64,000 nt of DNA from Candidatus Desulfobacula maris (lineage in GTDB: Bacteria > Desulfobacterota > Desulfobacteria > Desulfobacterales > Desulfobacteraceae), in the NCBI GenBank assembly GCA_014383445.1, contig JACNHV010000267.1:25622-89621 (forward strand), read 5' to 3'. The notes beneath the pieces are model-generated. The model was given only the letters and a program-made list of their open reading frames with translations. It ran no database searches and was not told the origin of the DNA. Made by a program: the position numbers and the translations under genes. Of the stretch, positions 31,445 to 39,451 are shown piece after piece. Numbering within the stretch: position 1 is the first letter of the stretch; each line of letters begins with the position of its first letter.

Positions 31445-32332
31445 ATGAAGCGGGCATTGATATTTGCCGGCGGAGGTTCCAGGGGAGCTTTCCAGATCGG
31501 AGTATGGAAATATCTGGAGGAAAGGAACTGGATACCGGATATCATCTGCGGCACCTCTGTAGGCGCCATTAACGCTGTGGGTATAGCGTCCGGCCTGGAT
31601 ACAGAAACCTTGATCCGATTGTGGACCACCCACAACCGCAGGAAAATGTACCAGCTCAACCTGGTTCCGTTTCTGTCCTGTTTTTTATCCGGGCGGGCAT
31701 TAAAGCCTTTGCTGGATACACGAATGCTGCAACAGGTGGTTTCAGATTATCTTGATTTCGATGCATTAAAAAGTTCCTCCACCAGGGTGGTGATAACCGC
31801 CGTCAATGTCCACACGGCCCAGTCCTGCTCGTTTGATAATTCACAAATCAGTCTTGCGCATGTACTGGCCTCCAGCGCCCTGCCCATACTGTTCCCATGG
31901 CATGATATTGAAGGGGTTCCCCACTGGGATGGCGGGGTTATGACCAATATACCCCTGCAGCCGGCACTGGACTTTGGTGCGGACGAGATTATTATTGCCC
32001 TGCTGTCGCCCATCGGCCATACGCCTCAAGGGTTTCCCAGAACTGTCCGGGGGGCGCTGGAACATGTCTTTGAGCAGTTTCTGGCCAGTGCCTATCAAAG
32101 TGCGCTCCTGGCCAGGGGGTACCAGGACAGGCCTCTTCCTTCTCCCCAGCTTAAATATGAAACCCGTTATCATGGCCGTGATTCCGGTGAACACCAACCC
32201 AATATTATCACCCTGGCACCATCCAGGATGCTGGGGTTCAGATCTTTATTGAATTTTTCACCGGTCCAGGCAAAAGCGTTGATCCAGGAAGGGTATACAA
32301 CAGCAAACACACAATTGAAACCATTTATTTAA
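31445..32332 (+). CDS. Patatin-like phospholipase/acyl hydrolase
   Basis: The protein has 295 residues. The oxyanion-hole motif GGGSRGAFQIG is at the start, the nucleophile is in GTSVG, and the catalytic Asp is in WDGGVMTN (the Ser-Asp dyad). Patatins hydrolyse acyl esters of lipids; related proteins degrade storage lipid or remodel granules. There is no signal peptide, so it acts in the cytoplasm or on granules. It is in line with granule genes. Confidence 0.88.
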   Translation: MKRALIFAGGGSRGAFQIGVWKYLEERNWIPDIICGTSVGAINAVGIASGLDTETLIRLWTTHNRRKMYQLNLVPFLSCFLSGRALKPLLDTRMLQQVVSDYLDFDALKSSSTRVVITAVNVHTAQSCSFDNSQISLAHVLASSALPILFPWHDIEGVPHWDGGVMTNIPLQPALDFGADEIIIALLSPIGHTPQGFPRTVRGALEHVFEQFLASAYQSALLARGYQDRPLPSPQLKYETRYHGRDSGEHQPNIITLAPSRMLGFRSLLNFSPVQAKALIQEGYTTANTQLKPFI

Positions 32333-32385
32333 AACAAAGACAGCACTTTAACATATCAACTCCAACCACAGATAAAGGAAAAGAA

Positions 32386-34230
32386 ATGCTTCCAGATTAT
32401 TTTGAGTTTTCCCTGCCAACAAAACTGGTCTATGGTATCGGCATTCTGGATTCAATTGAAGATGCCGTGGCCCGATTCGGAACCAAAAAAGCATTGCTGG
32501 TCACCGACGAAATCCTTTTAAAAGCAGGGCCCGTTGACCGGGTAAAGGCCGGGTTTAAAAAAACCAATATTAAAATTACTGCTGTGTTTCATCAGGTTCC
32601 TCCCAATTCAACCATCCAGACCGTCCAGGACTGTGCCGCTCTGGGAAAAAAGAAAAAATGTGATATGATTATTGCCGTGGGCGGCGGCAGTGTGATTGAT
32701 ACGGCCAAAGTGGCTAATCTTCTGATCGCAAAGGGCGGAAATGTCGCCGACCACATGGGTGCCTATCTGCTGGATGTCACGGACCAGCTGCTGCCGGCCA
32801 TTGTGATCCCCACAACAGCAGGAACAGGTTCCGAGGTCACAAAGGTGGCCGTGATTGCTGATCCGGACAATGATGTCAAACTGCCCTTTGCTGAAGAGCA
32901 ATTTTTGCCCCAGCTGGCCATTCTTGACCCTGAAATGACGGTTTCAATGCCGCCAAGATTAACCGCATACACGGGAATGGATGCCCTGGTCCATGCCATT
33001 GAGGCCTATGTGGACAAGGAATGGTCCCCGGCGTCCGATGCCCTGGCTCTCCATGCCATCAAACTGATCACCGACAATATTCTCCAGGCATGCCACAAAC
33101 CCGATGACCTGCAGGCCAGGGGTGCCATGCAGGTGGGCAGTTTTCTTGCCGGTGTTGCATTCTCCCACTCTATGGTGGGCATGGTTCACGGTATCTCCCA
33201 TGCCCTGGGCGGCGTTTACCATATTCCCCATGGCCTGGCCAACACCCTGATCCTTCCCGAGGTCATGGCATACAATCTTGAATCGCAGATCGAGCGATAT
33301 GCAGATGTGGCCCTGGCCATGGGAGTTTCATTTCCCAATATTGTCAGCGGCAGCCAGAGTGTCATCAAAACCGGTGCCCTGGATCTGATCTCCAGGGTGG
33401 TGAAAAAAACGGATCTTGAGCCACTCAAAAATCTTGTGGACAGCAAAACCCATAAAATCAGGAATTTTGCCATTAAAAAACTGGAAAACCTCGGGTTTGT
33501 AGACGGATGGATCAGACGCCAGGCTGCCATCGCCGGTATTGAAAAGGTTCGCATCCTTAACCGTCAGCTTGCCTTTTTAACCCAGATGCCACTGAATCTC
33601 AAAGATGCCGGTATTGATGATGACCTGGCAAAACTTGCTCAGGTGGCAGATACAGCCATGGAAGACGGATCCATGCTGTATAACCCGGTTGAACCGGATA
33701 GGGATGCGGTCATGAATATCGTTGAAACCGTTTATCGTTCAAAAGAGAGGCCGCTTGAGGTCACAGCCGAAGACCTGAGGCCAAAAGCACAGAAAAAGGC
33801 TGCATCCGGAAAAATGGTCAATGTCTTTAAAGACAGCGACATGGTGTATGACATTCTTGTTGATTTTTATCAGATGCTTGCCAAGGACCCCAGTATCGGG
33901 CCATCTTTGCAGAAAACCAACCTGTGCATACAATTTAGGTATGCAAATCCGGAAGCCATTATCACCATTGATACCACAGGAGATACAACACAAATTTTAA
34001 AGGGACAATTCAATGGAGACCCTGAAGTAACTATGTCCATGGATGCTGATTTTGCGCATAAATTCTGGCATGGCAAAGCCAATCTTGTCACCGCCTTGAC
34101 CCGCAGGCAGGTGAAGGCCAAGGGGAATGTTCCCAAGACCCTGAAATTGTTACCCATACTGAAGCCGGCCTATGATCTTTATCCGAATTTCTTAAGAGAA
34201 AAAGGTCTTGAAGCGTTGATTCTAAAATAA
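32386..34230 (+). CDS. Iron-containing alcohol dehydrogenase fused to an SCP2 sterol-carrier domain
   Basis: The protein has 614 residues. Residues 1 to about 480 are a group III Fe-dependent alcohol dehydrogenase: the NAD-binding GGGSVIDTAK, PTTAGTGSE, and metal-binding GMDALVHAIE plus MVHGISHALGGVYHIPHG are intact. An insertion of about 100 residues (about 330-430, KKTDLEPLKNL to FVDGWIRRQ) interrupts the usual C-terminal half. Residues of about 485-614 form an SCP2 lipid-binding fold (FRYANPEAIITIDTTG to KLLPILKPAYDLYP). The fused lipid carrier suggests a long-chain alcohol/aldehyde substrate, fitting wax ester turnover. RBS AAAGGA precedes the ATG. Confidence 0.87.
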   Translation: MLPDYFEFSLPTKLVYGIGILDSIEDAVARFGTKKALLVTDEILLKAGPVDRVKAGFKKTNIKITAVFHQVPPNSTIQTVQDCAALGKKKKCDMIIAVGGGSVIDTAKVANLLIAKGGNVADHMGAYLLDVTDQLLPAIVIPTTAGTGSEVTKVAVIADPDNDVKLPFAEEQFLPQLAILDPEMTVSMPPRLTAYTGMDALVHAIEAYVDKEWSPASDALALHAIKLITDNILQACHKPDDLQARGAMQVGSFLAGVAFSHSMVGMVHGISHALGGVYHIPHGLANTLILPEVMAYNLESQIERYADVALAMGVSFPNIVSGSQSVIKTGALDLISRVVKKTDLEPLKNLVDSKTHKIRNFAIKKLENLGFVDGWIRRQAAIAGIEKVRILNRQLAFLTQMPLNLKDAGIDDDLAKLAQVADTAMEDGSMLYNPVEPDRDAVMNIVETVYRSKERPLEVTAEDLRPKAQKKAASGKMVNVFKDSDMVYDILVDFYQMLAKDPSIGPSLQKTNLCIQFRYANPEAIITIDTTGDTTQILKGQFNGDPEVTMSMDADFAHKFWHGKANLVTALTRRQVKAKGNVPKTLKLLPILKPAYDLYPNFLREKGLEALILK

Positions 34231-34323
34231 ATATCTTGTTACCAGACAACACAAACAGTAATTCTCAAAAACGATTACACGCTATATTATTAATAGGAAA
34301 TTCTATTTTTTAAAGGAGTGGTT

Positions 34324-36111
34324 ATGCAGTTTAAAGACTATGCAAATTTTCATGAAATGCTGGACGAAACCATTGACAAGTATGGCGCTAACCAGGCCTA
34401 CAGATGGTTTGACAAAGAGGGCAATGCAACTTCCATCACCTGGCAAAAATTTTATGATCAGGTAAAAACGGTATCAAAAAGTCTTATCGCTCTTGGTGTT
34501 GAGAAAGATGATAAAATTAATATTTTGAGCTATACCTGCTATAGATGGATCTTAACCGATGTCGCTGACATGAGTATCGGAATAGCTACCGTTGGTATCT
34601 ATCAATCTAATTTACCCCAGGACTGTGAATATATCATCAATCATTCAGATGCGGTTCTTGTATTTGCAGAGAATCAAACCCAACTGGATAAATTACTTGA
34701 GATCCGACAAAATATTCCCAATATTAAAAAGGTGATTCTTTTTAACGGCAAAGCCAAAGTGGATGACTGGGTCATCACTTTTGATGAATTCCTGGCCCTT
34801 GGAAAAGATATCGATGACAAAGTGTTTGAGGAACGCATTGAACAGGTTACACCCAAAGACACGGCAGGCATTGTCTACACCTCCGGCACCACGGGCGTTC
34901 CCAAGGGGGTGGTCTTAACCCATGATAACATCACCTATACCTGTCAGTCAGTATACAATAGTGCCAACTTCTATGATGGTGAAGAAATGTTTGTTTTTCT
35001 TCCCCTGGCCCATGTCTTTGCCAGGACCTGCTGCTACACAGCTATTAGAACAGGGAATCGAACCTCTTTTGCCCGAAGTATTGATACCCTTCTTGAAGAT
35101 TTTGCCCTGGCCGCTCCTCACTGGTTTGTCAGTGTTCCCCGTGTCTTTGAAAAAATATATTCCAAGATCATAAGTGGTGCAAAGGCCAAAGGCGGTATCG
35201 CTGAAAAAATATTCGATTGGGCCTGCGGCGTGGGCAGCGAGGTCAGCACATGCAAACTGAACAAACAGCCCATTTCATTGGGGTTAGGTCTAAAATACAA
35301 ACTGGCCACAAAATTAGTTTTTTCAAAAATTCACAGCGCTCTGGGCGGGAATGTCAAATGGTGCATCAGTGGTGCGGCTCCCTTGAACCCTGATATTGCA
35401 AAATTCTTTCATGCCGCCGGCCTGTTGATTCTAGAAGGAATCGGCATGACGGAAAATACGTCTTTCTCCAATGTAAACCGACCGGACAATTACAATTTTG
35501 GTGTGGTTGGCCCTCCAGGTGCAGGGATATCCCAGAAAATCGGAGAGGATGGAGAAGTGCTTTATTTAGGCCGGAATGTGATGAAAGAATATTATAAAAT
35601 GCCGGAGGAAACAGCAAAAACCTTTACTGAGGATGGTTGGCTGAAAACAGGTGATATCGGTGAAATAGATGAAAACAATGTTCTGAAAATCACTGATCGA
35701 AAAAAAGATCTGATCATTACTGCCGGCGGGAAAAATATTGCCCCGTCTCCCATTGAAGGGATCATGGCAACCTCCATATATTTCAACCAGGTTTGTGTGG
35801 TGGGTGACAAAAGAAAATATCTTTCTGCTGTGGTCACACTGGATGAGGCGAATATTAAAAATTATGCCGATACAAATCAGATTCCTTATGAAACCATATC
35901 TGATCTGATCGACCATTCAGACATAAAATCTCTCATCGATTCTGAACTGAACGATAAAAATAAAAACCTCCCTTCTTTTGAAACGATTAAAAAAGTAATT
36001 ATCGTTCCTGAGTTCACCATTGAAAACGCCATGATGACCCCGACATTTAAACTGAAAAAAAATATTATCCTGAAAAAATATGAGCACGAGATTGATACCA
36101 TGTATCAATAA
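34324..36111 (+). CDS. Long-chain acyl-CoA synthetase (AMP-forming)
   Basis: The protein has 595 residues from ATG 34324 (AAGGAG well spaced; GTG 34318 is an alternative). AMP-binding signature YTSGTTGVPKG, then GMTENTS, the hinge LKTGDIG, and ITDRKKDLIITAGGKNIAPSPIE are all present. The layout is of FadD15-like long-chain fatty acyl-CoA synthetases. It activates fatty acids for esterification by the WS/DGAT or for degradation. It lies 93 bp downstream of the alcohol dehydrogenase gene. Confidence 0.93.
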   Translation: MQFKDYANFHEMLDETIDKYGANQAYRWFDKEGNATSITWQKFYDQVKTVSKSLIALGVEKDDKINILSYTCYRWILTDVADMSIGIATVGIYQSNLPQDCEYIINHSDAVLVFAENQTQLDKLLEIRQNIPNIKKVILFNGKAKVDDWVITFDEFLALGKDIDDKVFEERIEQVTPKDTAGIVYTSGTTGVPKGVVLTHDNITYTCQSVYNSANFYDGEEMFVFLPLAHVFARTCCYTAIRTGNRTSFARSIDTLLEDFALAAPHWFVSVPRVFEKIYSKIISGAKAKGGIAEKIFDWACGVGSEVSTCKLNKQPISLGLGLKYKLATKLVFSKIHSALGGNVKWCISGAAPLNPDIAKFFHAAGLLILEGIGMTENTSFSNVNRPDNYNFGVVGPPGAGISQKIGEDGEVLYLGRNVMKEYYKMPEETAKTFTEDGWLKTGDIGEIDENNVLKITDRKKDLIITAGGKNIAPSPIEGIMATSIYFNQVCVVGDKRKYLSAVVTLDEANIKNYADTNQIPYETISDLIDHSDIKSLIDSELNDKNKNLPSFETIKKVIIVPEFTIENAMMTPTFKLKKNIILKKYEHEIDTMYQ

Positions 36112-36196
36112 CCAAAAAAAATTTATAATAGTCTAAAACGCTGTGATTAAAATTGATCAGCTTCATGCTATGGACAATTTTATTTAAGGATATGTG

Positions 36197-37780
36197 ATGG
36201 GAACAACACAACAGTATAATTTTGATTATATTGTTATCGGCTCAGGCTTTGGCGGCAGTGTGTCTGCATTGAGACTTGCCCAGAAGGGATATCGCGTAGG
36301 GGTTCTTGAAAAGGGAAAAGAATGGAAGACTGCTGATTTTCCAAAGACAAGCTGGAATATTAAAAAAAATTTATGGCTGCCCCTCCTGGGTTGTTATGGG
36401 TATCAGATGATCACGTTTTTTAAGCATGTCCTGATTTTTCATGGCGGCGGAGTGGGGGGCGGAAGCCTTGTATATGCCAACCAGCTTCTCAAGCCACCTG
36501 ATGAAGTTTTTGAAAGCCGGGACTGGTGCATTAATAATGCCAAAAAAGTGTTGATGCCCCATTATGAAACCGCTAGAAAAATGCTGGGAGCAACCCTGAG
36601 CCCCCAGGTGGGGAAAGCAGATCTTCTGCTCAAAGAAGTTGGCATTGAAATGACAGGAAAAGACACCTTCCATAAAAATGATGTGGGTATTTTTTTTGGA
36701 GAACCGGACAAGAAAGTGCCAGACCCGTATTTTAACGGCAAAGGTCCGGATCGGACCGGGTGCACCTTTTGCGGTGCCTGTATGATTGGGTGTCCTGTGG
36801 GGGCAAAAAATACCCTGGATAAAAATTATCTTTACCTTGCAAAGGGTTTAGGGACTAAAATTATCCCGGAAACCCATGTGACCAGTGTCAGGCAGATGTA
36901 TGGGGGGTATGAAGTTGTCACAAGAAAGACCACCGGTTTTTTCAAAAAAGAAACAGTATACAGTGCCAGAGGTGTTATATTTTCCGGCGGAGTTCTAGGG
37001 ACGGTAGAACTTTTAAGCAAATGCAAGGATGAAGGACTTTTACCCGATATCTCCGATGAACTGGGAAATTTTGTGAGAACCAATTCCGAGGCCCTTATCG
37101 GTGTTAAATCAAATGATAAGACAACCAATTGGAATGACCAGATTGCCATCACATCCGGGATTTATCCGGATGATACCACCCATATTGAAATCGTAAGATT
37201 GAATAAAGGATCAGATACCCTTTTCAATCTTTTAACCATCATGGCGGACGGTGGCGGAAAGTTGCCAAGATGGGTAAGATTCCTGGGGAATGTTATCAAA
37301 CATCCATTACGGTTTATCAAGTTGTTGTGGCCGATGGGCAAGGCGGCATCCATTTCTATTCTGCTGGTGATGCAGACAGATAAAAATCACTTAAAACTGA
37401 AATATAAGCCAAGATGGTGGCGGTTTGGCAATAAATCAATCAATTCCGAAATACCCCAAGGATTTGAAAGATCCCCCTCCTATATCCCTGTGGCCAATGA
37501 AACTGCCAGACGTCTGGCAAAAAAAATGGATGGGATACCAATGAGTTCATTTCCCGAAGTGATCTTAAATATGTCAACCACGGCCCATATTTTAGGGGGG
37601 TGCTGCATGGGTGATTCGTCAAAGACAGGTGTTGTCTCAAACAAAGGGGAATTATTCAATTATCCAAATCTTTATGTGGCGGACGGATCAGTTGTTTCTG
37701 CCAACCTTGGTGTGAATCCAAGCCTTACTATTACAGCACTTTCAGAATATATTATGTCCGCCATTCCCAATAAACATTAA
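36197..37780 (+). CDS. GMC-family flavin oxidoreductase with ferredoxin-like cysteine insert (cholesterol-oxidase/long-chain alcohol-oxidase type)
   Basis: The protein has 527 residues. The FAD-binding GSGFGGSVSALRLAQKG is at the N-terminus, and the GMC C-terminal substrate block LGVNPSLTITALSEYIM is present. CTFCGACMIGCPVGAK near residue 194 is a Cys-rich stretch found in the anaerobic subgroup of GMC oxidoreductases; it could ligate an iron-sulfur cluster and replace oxygen as electron acceptor. In this island it may oxidise a long-chain alcohol or sterol-like substrate. Start at ATG 36197 follows AAGGA. Confidence 0.85.
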   Translation: MGTTQQYNFDYIVIGSGFGGSVSALRLAQKGYRVGVLEKGKEWKTADFPKTSWNIKKNLWLPLLGCYGYQMITFFKHVLIFHGGGVGGGSLVYANQLLKPPDEVFESRDWCINNAKKVLMPHYETARKMLGATLSPQVGKADLLLKEVGIEMTGKDTFHKNDVGIFFGEPDKKVPDPYFNGKGPDRTGCTFCGACMIGCPVGAKNTLDKNYLYLAKGLGTKIIPETHVTSVRQMYGGYEVVTRKTTGFFKKETVYSARGVIFSGGVLGTVELLSKCKDEGLLPDISDELGNFVRTNSEALIGVKSNDKTTNWNDQIAITSGIYPDDTTHIEIVRLNKGSDTLFNLLTIMADGGGKLPRWVRFLGNVIKHPLRFIKLLWPMGKAASISILLVMQTDKNHLKLKYKPRWWRFGNKSINSEIPQGFERSPSYIPVANETARRLAKKMDGIPMSSFPEVILNMSTTAHILGGCCMGDSSKTGVVSNKGELFNYPNLYVADGSVVSANLGVNPSLTITALSEYIMSAIPNKH

Positions 37781-37826
37781 AAGGTATGTAAGTTTGAAAA
37801 ATGTTTGATAACTGCTGGAGGAAAAA

Positions 37827-38387
37827 ATGAAAAATACAGATATCTCAGTTGAAGCACTGGGTGAAATTTGTGTGTACAATCAAAATGATGCAGCTGTCCG
37901 TTTATCGGATCTCTGGAGTAAAAAAAAGGCAGTATTGGTTTTTGTCAGGCACTTTGGCTGAATTTTCTGCCGTCAGCAGGTGGCTGAATTGGCAAAGAGC
38001 GCGTCGCAATTTGAAAAATACAATGCAAATCTTGTGGTGATTGGTTCAGGCAAGTCACGCCACTTTGAAGAATTCAGAAAAAAGACCGGCTACAAAGGTA
38101 GATTGCTATCTGACCCCTCAAGGAAGGCCTTTACCATGCTCGGTTTTTCAAGGGGCATTACAGGGCTTATGAGTATCAAGTCGATCTCCAGGGTTTTCTC
38201 GGCAGTGAAAGGCGGTCATAAACAGGGTGCAATTCAAGGAAACACGCTTCAGCTAGGTGGTGCCATAATTGTTGACCCGTCATATACTGTAGACTATTTC
38301 TTTGCAAGCAAAAAAGCCGGAGACCATCCAGCAGTGGAAGATTTGATTGCAGCTGTCGATCCCAAACGTCGACCTGCTGGCGGTTGA
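37827..38387 (+). CDS. SelU/PRXL2-like thioredoxin-fold selenoprotein (AhpC/TSA family 2)
   Basis: The frame from ATG 37827 (GGAGG 5 nt upstream) meets TGA at 37959-37961 and continues to 38387. Read through, it gives 186 residues with F-G-U45-I-F-C-R, matching the GCFLCREE redox motif of the PRXL2/SelU family, in which Sec replaces the first Cys in several eukaryotes. The rest (VVIGSGKSRHFEEFRKKTGYKG, LSDPSRKAF, LGGAIIVDPS) is intact, so this is one thioredoxin-fold redox protein rather than a pseudogene. A SECIS-like hairpin follows the UGA. The peroxide or disulfide substrate is unknown. It stands apart from the lipid genes by 46 bp and may share their transcript. Confidence 0.88.
37959..37987 (+). 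promoter_or_regulatory. UGA-Sec codon plus SECIS-like hairpin in the SelU-like gene
   Basis: After TGA (37959-37961) and 11 nt comes TCAGC (37973-37977), loop AGGTG (37978-37982), GCTGA (37983-37987). This is a 5-bp stem with G at loop position 2. A shorter alternative, CTGC-CGTCA-GCAG, overlaps it. The spacing matches the GrdB-like gene exactly. The hairpin is weaker than the other two in this window. Confidence 0.65.
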
Positions 38388-38411
38388 TCTTTATGGATTA
38401 AAGGAAAAAAA

Positions 38412-38534
38412 ATGCCCGCACATATACATGGATCAGACCTTAAGGGGGCTGGATGTTTAACAATTGATGGAATTAACGGTATTATTGCCCTGGCAGAAGC
38501 GGTGCAGACTGTTGCATTTTTTAATCTGGAATGA
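38412..38534 (+). pseudogene. 40-residue remnant of a lipase/alpha-beta hydrolase N-terminus
   Basis: A 40-residue reading, with GSDLKGAGCLTIDGINGI followed by ALAEAV, recalls the start of lipase-like alpha/beta hydrolases (G-S-D-L-x-G-x-x-R-L-x-x-D-A). It ends at a stop with no continuation in other frames. AAGGA is upstream. I take it as a decayed fragment. The match rests on memory of a short motif, so confidence is modest. Confidence 0.4.
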
Positions 38535-38584
38535 TTATCTCTATTTTAGTTTAACGTTAAATTCACAACGAGGTGCCAAACGAC

Positions 38585-39301
38585 ATGGATGAATTAAAAC
38601 AGAAAATAGCATTATTTATAGATGCAGATAATGCACCTGCAGGTAAGTTTGAAGATGTTCTGAGCGAGGTTGCAAAATATGGCGTTGTAACAATAAGAAA
38701 GGCATATGGGAATTGGAAAAACCCATCTTTAAAACCTTGGGAAGAACTCCTGCACGAATATGCGATTCAGCCTATACAACAATATGACCTTACAAAGGGA
38801 AAAAATGCCTCGGATATTGCTCTTGTTATTGATGCAATGGATGTTATGTATACCAAAAATATCGACGTAATGTGTTTCGTATCATCTGATTGTGATTTCA
38901 CACCAATGGTTACAAGAGCCCTGGCTGAAGGTAAGGTTGTTCTGGGATTCGGTGAGCGTAAGGCTCCTTCACCTTTTGTGAATGCATGTTCCAAGTTTTT
39001 ATTTTTAGATCAGGAGCCGGAACCGAATGGTACAGCACAAAAAAAATTGAAAAGTCTTAAATCAGATACCAAACTTATAAATTTATTGCGCCAGGCAATT
39101 GAGTCCACGGAGGAGGATAGTGGTTGGGCGGCTCTCGGTCCAGTGGGTTCACACATATCGAATAAAACCTCTTTCGACTGCAGAAATTACGGGTACAAAA
39201 ATTTAAGCAGCCTTTTTAAGGCGATTGATTTGTTTGAACTCAAGCGTGGCTCGGGAAATTCTTATTTAGTCAGGGATACGCGAAAGAAAAAATCAAATTA
39301 A
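38585..39301 (+). CDS. NYN (LabA/DUF88-like) endonuclease domain with OST-HTH/LOTUS domain
   Basis: The predicted protein has 238 residues from ATG 38585; GTG 38573 is an alternative. The NYN PIN-like fold shows the acidic residues FIDADNAP, DIALVIDAMD and SSDCDFTPM. A winged-helix LOTUS/OST-HTH domain follows (about 170-238, LRQAIESTEEDSGWAALG to FKAIDLFEL). These are RNA-binding and RNA-processing modules; the pair is common in bacterial proteins of unknown substrate. It is separated from the SelU-like gene by a short remnant and from the helicase by a dispersed repeat. Confidence 0.88.
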   Translation: MDELKQKIALFIDADNAPAGKFEDVLSEVAKYGVVTIRKAYGNWKNPSLKPWEELLHEYAIQPIQQYDLTKGKNASDIALVIDAMDVMYTKNIDVMCFVSSDCDFTPMVTRALAEGKVVLGFGERKAPSPFVNACSKFLFLDQEPEPNGTAQKKLKSLKSDTKLINLLRQAIESTEEDSGWAALGPVGSHISNKTSFDCRNYGYKNLSSLFKAIDLFELKRGSGNSYLVRDTRKKKSN

Positions 39302-39351
39302 TAGATTAATTACCATCTTGGAGAGGGTTCCTGCAAAAATTTCAACAAGGT

Positions 39352-39398
39352 TTCTTCAAAAAATCTGGTAATCGATCTGAACTTAATATAAATAATAA
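39352..39398. repeat. Dispersed ~46-bp intergenic repeat, copy B
   Basis: Copy of the 18804-18850 repeat with about four mismatches, just upstream of the helicase gene start. See copy A. Its orientation is the same on the plus strand. Confidence 0.6.
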
Positions 39399-39451
39399 TC
39401 TTTAGCGAAAGGCAAAAAGAAAATAATAAAATAGTGTAAAAGGTTTTGATT

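Noticed and set aside
37827..38387. The SelU-like gene as a frameshifted or nonsense pseudogene
   Set aside because: Exactly one in-frame stop, a TGA at a redox-active Cys position, a hairpin after it, and no other lesion on either side fit selenocysteine better.
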